Assembly (NCBI GenBank): GCA_017880905.1
Contig: JADGRO010000009.1
Span: forward strand, 1-64,000
Reading direction: 5' to 3'
From: Methylotenera sp.
GTDB taxonomy: Bacteria > Pseudomonadota > Gammaproteobacteria > Burkholderiales > Methylophilaceae
DNA: 64,000 bases
The position numbers were made by a program, and so were the translations under genes. Positions 59,142 to 64,000 of this stretch are shown here, in pieces. Each line of letters opens with the position of its first letter. Positions within the stretch are counted from its first letter, which is position 1. The notes beneath the pieces are model-generated. The model had not been told where the DNA came from. It was given only the letters and a program-made list of their open reading frames with translations, and ran no database searches.

Positions 59142-61880
59142 ATGTTATCCAAGTTGTTCAGAAAATTTTTAGGTAGTCGTAACGATAGGCTAGTTAAACA
59201 ATACGGTCAAAAAGTCAAAGAAATTAATGCCCTAGAACCCGCCATACAAGCTCTGTCTGACGAAGCCTTACGTGCTAAAACCGAAGAATTTAAACAACGA
59301 TTTCAACAGGGTGAAAACTTAGAAAAACTCTTGCCTGAAGCCTTCGCCGTCGTGCGCGAAGGTAGCGTGCGCGCACTTGAAATGCGTCATTTTGATGTGC
59401 AGATGATAGGTGGCATGGTGCTCAACGCAGGCAAAATCGCCGAGATGCGCACAGGTGAAGGTAAAACGCTGGTGGCAACTTTACCCGTTTATTTGAATGC
59501 AATTACTGGTAAAGGCGTGCATGTGGTAACGGTGAATGATTACCTTGCCAAACGTGATGCCGAATGGATGGGCAAGCTCTATAATTTTTTGGGTTTGAGC
59601 GTTGGTATTAACTTATCGCAAATGCCGCATGATGCCAAGCAGCAGGCCTATGCTGCCGATATCACCTACGGCACAAATAATGAGTTTGGCTTTGATTACC
59701 TACGTGACAACATGGTGTTTACCGCCGAAGAACGTGTACAACGTGGCTTAAGCTATGCACTAGTGGATGAAGTTGACTCGATTTTGATTGACGAAGCACG
59801 TACGCCGCTGATTATTTCTGGCCAGGCTGAGCACAGCATTGATTTATATAATCAAATCAATGAAGTCGCGCTGCAACTGACTAAGCAAGCGACTGAAGAC
59901 GGTGCGGGCGATTATTGGGTAGATGAAAAAGCGCAAAGTGTGACTTTGAGTGAAATGGGTCATGAACATGCAGAAGCGATTCTGGCTAGCTCTGGCTTAT
60001 TAACGGAAGGCTCCAGCCTGTACGAGCCGGCCAATATTACCTTGGTACATCATTTATATGCTTCTCTACGCGCGCAGAATTTATTCAAAAAAGACCAACA
60101 TTATGTAGTTGATAATGGCGAGATAATCATTGTGGATGAATTTTCAGGCCGCAAAATGCCTGGCCGCAGATGGTCAGATGGCTTACATCAAGCGGTGGAA
60201 GCCAAAGAGGGCGTGGAGATCCAAAAAGAGAACCAAACGCTAGCATCAATCACGTTCCAAAATTATTTCCGAATGTATCAAAAACTAAGTGGTATGACGG
60301 GTACGGCCGATACCGAGGCTTATGAATTTAACCAAATTTATGGCTTAGAAACGGTGGTGATTCCAACCCATCGCTTGATGATACGTAAAGACGCGATGGA
60401 TAAGGTGTATCGCACTGCCAATGAGAAATATAACGCGGTAATTGAGGATATTCGGGCTTGCCAAGCCATCGGTCAGCCTGTGCTGGTAGGCACAACGTCA
60501 ATTGAAAATTCAGAATTAATTTCAACTTTGCTCACCAAAGCCAAGCTAGAGCACCAAGTACTTAACGCTAAGCAACACGAACGCGAGGCGCATATTGTGG
60601 CGCAGGCGGGGCGTCCAGGCGTTATTACTATTGCCACCAATATGGCAGGCCGCGGTACGGATATTGTGTTGGGGGGCAATCCAGAGGCAGACATGCATGC
60701 TGTGCGCTTGGATGAAAATATAAGCGAGCAACAAAAAGAAATTAAAATTACGCAACTTAAAACCGAATGGCAACAGCGCCATGATGCGGTCTTGGCCGCG
60801 GGTGGTCTGCATATTATTGGTACCGAGCGTCATGAGTCACGCCGTATTGATAATCAACTACGTGGCCGTTCAGGCCGGCAGGGCGACCCGGGTTCTAGTC
60901 GTTTCTATTTATCTTTGGACGATCAATTGCTGCGTATATTCTCGGGTGAGCGCGTTGCCGCGATTATGGAGCGCTTGAAAATGCCTGAAGGCGAAGCGAT
61001 TGAACACGCCATGGTGACACGCGCGATTGAAAATGCGCAGCGCAAAGTGGAAGGCCGTAACTTCGACATTCGTAAACAGTTATTAGAGTTTGATGATGTT
61101 TCTAACGACCAGCGTAAAGTGATTTACGAGCAACGTAATGAATTACTAGAGGCCACCGATATTGGCGAAACCATTACTGCAATGCGTGGCGATGTGCTTT
61201 ACAATATAATTGCGACCCATATTCCGCCTGGCAGTGTAGAAGAACAATGGGATATTCCAAGCTTGGAGAAAGAACTTAAGGAAGAAACTGGGCTTGATTT
61301 ACCAGTGGGCAAGTGGCTAGAAGAAAACCCGGATTTGCATGAAGAAACCTTGCGCGAACGTATTTCTGAATCGGCCGATGCCTCATATTCCTCTAAAGAA
61401 GAACTTGCCAGCGCTACCACCATGCGTCAATTTGAGCGTGCAGTCATGTTGCAAAGTATTGATACGCATTGGCGCGAGCATTTGGCTGCGCTAGATCATT
61501 TGCGTCAAGGCATTCATTTACGCTCTTATGCACAAAAAAATCCTAAACAAGAATACAAGCGCGAGGCATTTCAATTGTTTGAAGCTTTACTCAACACGGT
61601 AAAAAGTGAGGTCACAAAAATCACTATGTTGGTGCAGGTAAAAACTCAAGACGATGTTGAAGCGGTCGAAAAACCTTCGGAAGTCGCAAATGTGCAATAT
61701 CAGCATGCGGATTTTGATGAAGCGTCAGTGAATCCACAAGGAGATTTTTCTGAAGAAGAAAAAGTGCAAATGGCCAGCGGTAAGCCAATTGTGCGTGAAG
61801 GCACTAAAGTAGGTCGCAACGATCCGTGTCCATGCGGTTCCGGCAAAAAATACAAGCAATGCCACGGAAGTTTAAGTTAA
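59142..61880 (+). CDS. secA: Preprotein translocase ATPase SecA
   Basis: Motor of Sec-dependent export. Length 912 is standard. The nucleotide site [11 protein letters not shown], the [18 protein letters not shown] box, [18 protein letters not shown] and the [13 protein letters not shown] motif are present. The C-terminal zinc-binding tail [14 protein letters not shown] binds SecB and ribosomes. The 140-nt leader carries a hairpin. In E. coli the SecM arrest peptide precedes secA; no secM is seen here. Confidence 0.98.
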   Translation: MLSKLFRKFLGSRNDRLVKQYGQKVKEINALEPAIQALSDEALRAKTEEFKQRFQQGENLEKLLPEAFAVVREGSVRALEMRHFDVQMIGGMVLNAGKIAEMRTGEGKTLVATLPVYLNAITGKGVHVVTVNDYLAKRDAEWMGKLYNFLGLSVGINLSQMPHDAKQQAYAADITYGTNNEFGFDYLRDNMVFTAEERVQRGLSYALVDEVDSILIDEARTPLIISGQAEHSIDLYNQINEVALQLTKQATEDGAGDYWVDEKAQSVTLSEMGHEHAEAILASSGLLTEGSSLYEPANITLVHHLYASLRAQNLFKKDQHYVVDNGEIIIVDEFSGRKMPGRRWSDGLHQAVEAKEGVEIQKENQTLASITFQNYFRMYQKLSGMTGTADTEAYEFNQIYGLETVVIPTHRLMIRKDAMDKVYRTANEKYNAVIEDIRACQAIGQPVLVGTTSIENSELISTLLTKAKLEHQVLNAKQHEREAHIVAQAGRPGVITIATNMAGRGTDIVLGGNPEADMHAVRLDENISEQQKEIKITQLKTEWQQRHDAVLAAGGLHIIGTERHESRRIDNQLRGRSGRQGDPGSSRFYLSLDDQLLRIFSGERVAAIMERLKMPEGEAIEHAMVTRAIENAQRKVEGRNFDIRKQLLEFDDVSNDQRKVIYEQRNELLEATDIGETITAMRGDVLYNIIATHIPPGSVEEQWDIPSLEKELKEETGLDLPVGKWLEENPDLHEETLRERISESADASYSSKEELASATTMRQFERAVMLQSIDTHWREHLAALDHLRQGIHLRSYAQKNPKQEYKREAFQLFEALLNTVKSEVTKITMLVQVKTQDDVEAVEKPSEVANVQYQHADFDEASVNPQGDFSEEEKVQMASGKPIVREGTKVGRNDPCPCGSGKKYKQCHGSLS

Positions 61881-61908
61881 AGAGATTGTGATTTAGTCTG
61901 GAAGTAAT

Positions 61909-62097
61909 ATGTTTGAAGAGCTGGTAGTTGAGTCACCCTGCATCAATGTGTGTAGCATGAATGCCGCTACGGGCCATTGCCATGGCTGCTATCGCACAAT
62001 GGAAGAAATTTAAAGTTGGTAGGATTTAACTTTTGAGCAAAAATCTGACGTGATTAAAAGAACTTGGGCGCGCCAAGAAACTATAAAAATTAGTTAA
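61909..62097 (+). pseudogene. DUF1289 gene with two in-frame stop codons
   Basis: The frame from ATG 61909 reads MFEELVVESPCINVCSM..., then CHGCYRTMEEI, stop (TAA 62011), SW, stop (TAG 62020), DLTFEQKSDVIKRTWARQ and a final TAA at 62095. Apart from the two stops the frame keeps the DUF1289 pattern: CINVC, CxGCYRTxEEI, W, and the final helix with EQK...R. Thus the gene seems disabled by two point mutations, with the reading frame otherwise preserved. The 34-residue product left would lack the C-terminal helix. It begins 28 nt after secA. Confidence 0.8.
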
Positions 62098-62100
62098 ACA

Positions 62101-62358
62101 TTAAAGTTGTGGTCGATGTGCCTCAATCATGTCAGCAATGCTTTTTTTAGCTTCTGATGACATCTCAATAGCGTCGTTATTCTCGATAGACCCAGTCAAA
62201 TTCTTAATAGCAACGCGTAAAGTCTGCATGTGTCGACTAAATTGTCTGCAAAATTCGCAAATGAATAGATGTAGCTTTAGCGCAAAGCGTTCATGTAGCG
62301 TTAATGGACGATCTAACGATTGTGAAATAAGTTGACTAGCTTGTTTACAGTCCAACAT
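62101..62358 (-). CDS. Small zinc-finger (zf-HC2-like) anti-sigma factor
   Basis: An 85-residue protein with an HxxxCxxC-type motif (LHLFICEFCRQF, Cys and His near 28-37), which is the zinc-binding anti-sigma signature. It has no membrane helix, so it is a soluble, redox- or metal-sensitive type. Its stop-to-start position, 10 nt after the sigma gene on the same strand, shows the pair. Probably binds and silences the sigma factor encoded upstream. Confidence 0.82.
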   Translation of the reverse strand: MLDCKQASQLISQSLDRPLTLHERFALKLHLFICEFCRQFSRHMQTLRVAIKNLTGSIENNDAIEMSSEAKKSIADMIEAHRPQL

Positions 62359-62368
62359 ATTTAAACCC

Positions 62369-62923
62369 TTAAGCTCCTAGCCAATTGATTTCTAGACATT
62401 TCCTTAATCCCATGCGGGCTCTATATAACATTACCCAAGCATTGGTCGTACTGATATTCAATTCCTTACAAATTTCTTCATTATCGGTTTCATGCACATC
62501 ACGCATCAAAAATAATTGTGCAAGTTTGTTTGGTAGCTTGTCCATGCATGTTTGTAATACATCCAAAAATTGCTTTTGCTCCAATGCACCTTCTGGCATA
62601 TCCCACGCCAGCTGTGGTTCAGCCCAGTGCCCAGTTTCATCGAAGAATTCATCCATATTGGCGTCTTCATCTGTCATCAAATCTGAAGCTGCAATTTCAC
62701 GCATATTTTTACGCATGACATCAATAATTTTGTGCTTCAAAATGCCTGTTAACCAAGTTCGCGGCGCAGATTGTCCTGCAAAATCGGGGCTTTTGATGGC
62801 GGCTAGAAAAGTTTCTTGCACCACGTCTTCGGCTAGGTGTGGGTCGCGCAAGCGTGCCAGCGCAAAGCGATACAAAAAATCGCCATGATCATTCAACCAG
62901 TCGTGCATATTTGCGGTTGCCAT
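62369..62923 (-). CDS. ECF-type sigma-70 factor
   Basis: A 184-residue extracytoplasmic-function sigma factor. Region 2 (YRFALARLRDPHLAEDVVQETFLAAI, ~17-43) binds the -10 element and core polymerase. A linker with many acidic residues follows, and region 4 (~125-175) contains the HTH NEEICKELNISTTNAWVMLYRAR. The gene is followed by its zinc-finger anti-sigma. Target promoters cannot be predicted here; the FIST and DUF1841 genes upstream are candidates by location only. Confidence 0.92.
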   Translation of the reverse strand: MATANMHDWLNDHGDFLYRFALARLRDPHLAEDVVQETFLAAIKSPDFAGQSAPRTWLTGILKHKIIDVMRKNMREIAASDLMTDEDANMDEFFDETGHWAEPQLAWDMPEGALEQKQFLDVLQTCMDKLPNKLAQLFLMRDVHETDNEEICKELNISTTNAWVMLYRARMGLRKCLEINWLGA

Positions 62924-62925
62924 TA

Positions 62926-63366
62926 TTATGTTTTGCCCACTTTTTGTTGTAGCAATTGTACATAATACTTGGCGTCTAGGGCAGTGTTATTGCGCTGTGC
63001 CTGCCAAATACTTTCCGCTAAACACTCTAAAATTTGGTGTTGAGCGCCATGCTCATTTTGGTATTTCAGTTTTAATTGTTCGTAAATATTTGCGATGCCA
63101 ATCGGTTGGTTGATACTAATTTGTTCGAGTATGGATAAATGCAAACTCATATGCAAAAATGGGTTAGTTTCGCCAAACTCGGGAAAAAATTCTTGGTGCT
63201 GGAATTGCTCAGGTGCATCCAAAATACTCTGGTATTCTGGATGCAAAAGTATTATACCTAAGCTTAATTTTTCTAAATCTGTCAGTGTTTGCGAAGCTCT
63301 AAATTTAGCCCAAGTAGCAAAAAAAAATTCGCGCACCTCGTCGCGACTGGGGTTAAACAGACTCAC
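62926..63366 (-). CDS. DUF1841 family protein
   Basis: A 146-residue cytoplasmic protein that matches the betaproteobacterial DUF1841 family: FNPSRDEVREFFFATWAKFRA start, IILLHPEY and NPFLHMSLHLSILEQ in the middle. Function unknown. It is 2 nt ahead of the sigma-factor gene on the same strand and 15 nt after the FIST gene, so all four minus-strand genes here look co-transcribed. Confidence 0.88.
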   Translation of the reverse strand: MSLFNPSRDEVREFFFATWAKFRASQTLTDLEKLSLGIILLHPEYQSILDAPEQFQHQEFFPEFGETNPFLHMSLHLSILEQISINQPIGIANIYEQLKLKYQNEHGAQHQILECLAESIWQAQRNNTALDAKYYVQLLQQKVGKT

Positions 63367-63381
63367 GGCGCTTAAGCAGAC

Positions 63382-64000
63382 TCATAAATAAGCGACATTG
63401 CTTTCTGTAAATAAACCTAAAACGGCCGAATACTGTAGTAACTCGTTAATGTCATTAATCGGTGCGATTTCACCGTTGCCGTAAAAGCCAATAATAGGTA
63501 AATCAGGGAATAGTGTTTTAATCAAGGCCAAATCTTGGTCGGTGCCGTTGTAGAAATAGGGGCCACGGCCAAGACATGAGAACAATAAGGCGAATTCTGG
63601 CTCCGCATCAAGTTGGCGCCTTAACACGCTGGCAGTTTTGACTATATCAATTTGTGCTGCATCTACATCACGAATTGCCCAGCTCAGCCAATCGCCCACT
63701 TGCATATGTTTTGTTAATGTAACAGATGCATTATCTTCGTTTTCTATGATGATAGAAGCTACGCCGTATTCACCACGTTCCAATTGACTGGCTTTGCTCG
63801 CGTATACCGCCATCAGGTGGTGACGTGGTGCGTCATCATAGGTTTTTGCATGTCTTTGCCATGTGGACGACAGTGTGTCGAGCGCAGGCAGATTGGCCAA
63901 AGTGAGCAAATCATTGCCGTGGCTTGCGGTAATTCTGCGTGGAGAAGATATTAATTTTAAGCCGTGCGTGGCAGCTACTGCCATGGTGGTGTTATTCAGC
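63382..64000 (-). CDS. FIST-domain sensor protein (5' end outside window)
   Basis: The minus-strand frame is open through the window edge; an internal ATG at 63984 is probably not the start because the codons before it remain open. The visible ~206 residues fit the C-terminal FIST_C region (FALLFSCLGRGPYFYNG, then PIIGFYGNGEIAP), a family thought to bind small ligands such as amino acids. The N-terminal FIST domain would lie beyond 64000. It is followed by DUF1841. Confidence 0.8.
   Translation of the reverse strand, partial: LNNTTMAVAATHGLKLISSPRRITASHGNDLLTLANLPALDTLSSTWQRHAKTYDDAPRHHLMAVYASKASQLERGEYGVASIIIENEDNASVTLTKHMQVGDWLSWAIRDVDAAQIDIVKTASVLRRQLDAEPEFALLFSCLGRGPYFYNGTDQDLALIKTLFPDLPIIGFYGNGEIAPINDINELLQYSAVLGLFTESNVAYL

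Noticed and set aside
62011-62022. Recoding (selenocysteine or pyrrolysine) as explanation for the DUF1289 stops
   Set aside because: The codons are TAA and TAG, with no UGA; and nothing nearby resembles a recoding element. Simple nonsense mutation is more likely.

Overview
The window is a chromosomal segment of a betaproteobacterium, most likely a Methylophilaceae/Methylotenera-like methylotroph. This is inferred from moderate-to-low G+C, betaproteobacterial marker families (DUF3579, DUF1841, an NDUFA9-type reductase next to cca), an E. coli-like FtsZ tail and the local gene orders. There is no rRNA, tRNA, CRISPR array, insertion sequence or prophage. Nearly all genes are housekeeping. The accessory content is small: an orphan gene at 43557, a frameshifted gene pair at 10122-10827, a nonsense-disrupted DUF1289 gene at 61909 and some palindromic repeats.

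Layout. 1-10 kb: an edge-truncated GT39 membrane glycosyltransferase, rpmE, rho, trxA, a PilZ-like protein, a TlpA-type thioredoxin, DUF3579, the dolP-yraN / rsmI-pyrC divergent pair and an EF-hand plus BON protein. 10-11.5 kb: the split hypothetical gene, the RNase P RNA (rnpB), then the mra promoter with three MraZ boxes. 11.5-30.3 kb: a full division and cell-wall (dcw) cluster, mraZ-rsmH-ftsL-ftsI-murE-murF-mraY-murD-ftsW-murG-murC-murB-ddlB-ftsQ-ftsA-ftsZ-lpxC. Most junctions overlap by 4-11 nt, so translation is probably coupled. 30.3-34.7 kb: a small membrane protein, the lytic transglycosylase slt, an NDUFA9-like reductase and cca. 34.8-39.9 kb (minus strand): a hemerythrin, then rsmE - argA - argB - HAD nucleotidase - slmA. 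39.9-45.2 kb: mixed single genes (peroxiredoxin-like, nnrS, Gfo/Idh/MocA, chalcone-isomerase-like, orphan, SDR). 45.5-52.6 kb: sugar-phosphate and glycolytic genes tkt-gap-pgk-pyk, then purC. 52.3-58 kb: YkvA, DedA, soluble and membrane pyrophosphatases, a VIT-family transporter, TauE/SafE and DUF721. 58-64 kb: an M23 peptidase, secA, a DUF1289 pseudogene, an ECF sigma/anti-sigma pair, DUF1841 and an edge-truncated FIST-domain protein.

Most interesting signals. (1) The N-acetylglutamate synthase (37487-39058) carries an intact N-terminal XRE/Cro helix-turn-helix domain. Just upstream, one palindrome overlaps the -35 box and another overlaps the predicted start site. This suggests an arginine-pathway enzyme that also acts as its own repressor. 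(2) The ftsW-murG junction is present twice: a 45-codon reading frame starts like MurG, ends with the FtsW tail, and overlaps both neighbours by 4 nt. It also holds a palindrome whose architecture recurs between ftsA and ftsZ. (3) A DUF1289 gene after secA has two in-frame stop codons but an otherwise preserved frame. (4) A terminator-like hairpin is interleaved with the mra promoter.

Functionally, the window links envelope growth and division (dcw cluster, slt, M23 peptidase, slmA, lpxC, secA) with central carbon flux (tkt, gap, pgk, pyk), arginine synthesis (argA, argB) and nucleotide synthesis (pyrC, purC, HAD nucleotidase).
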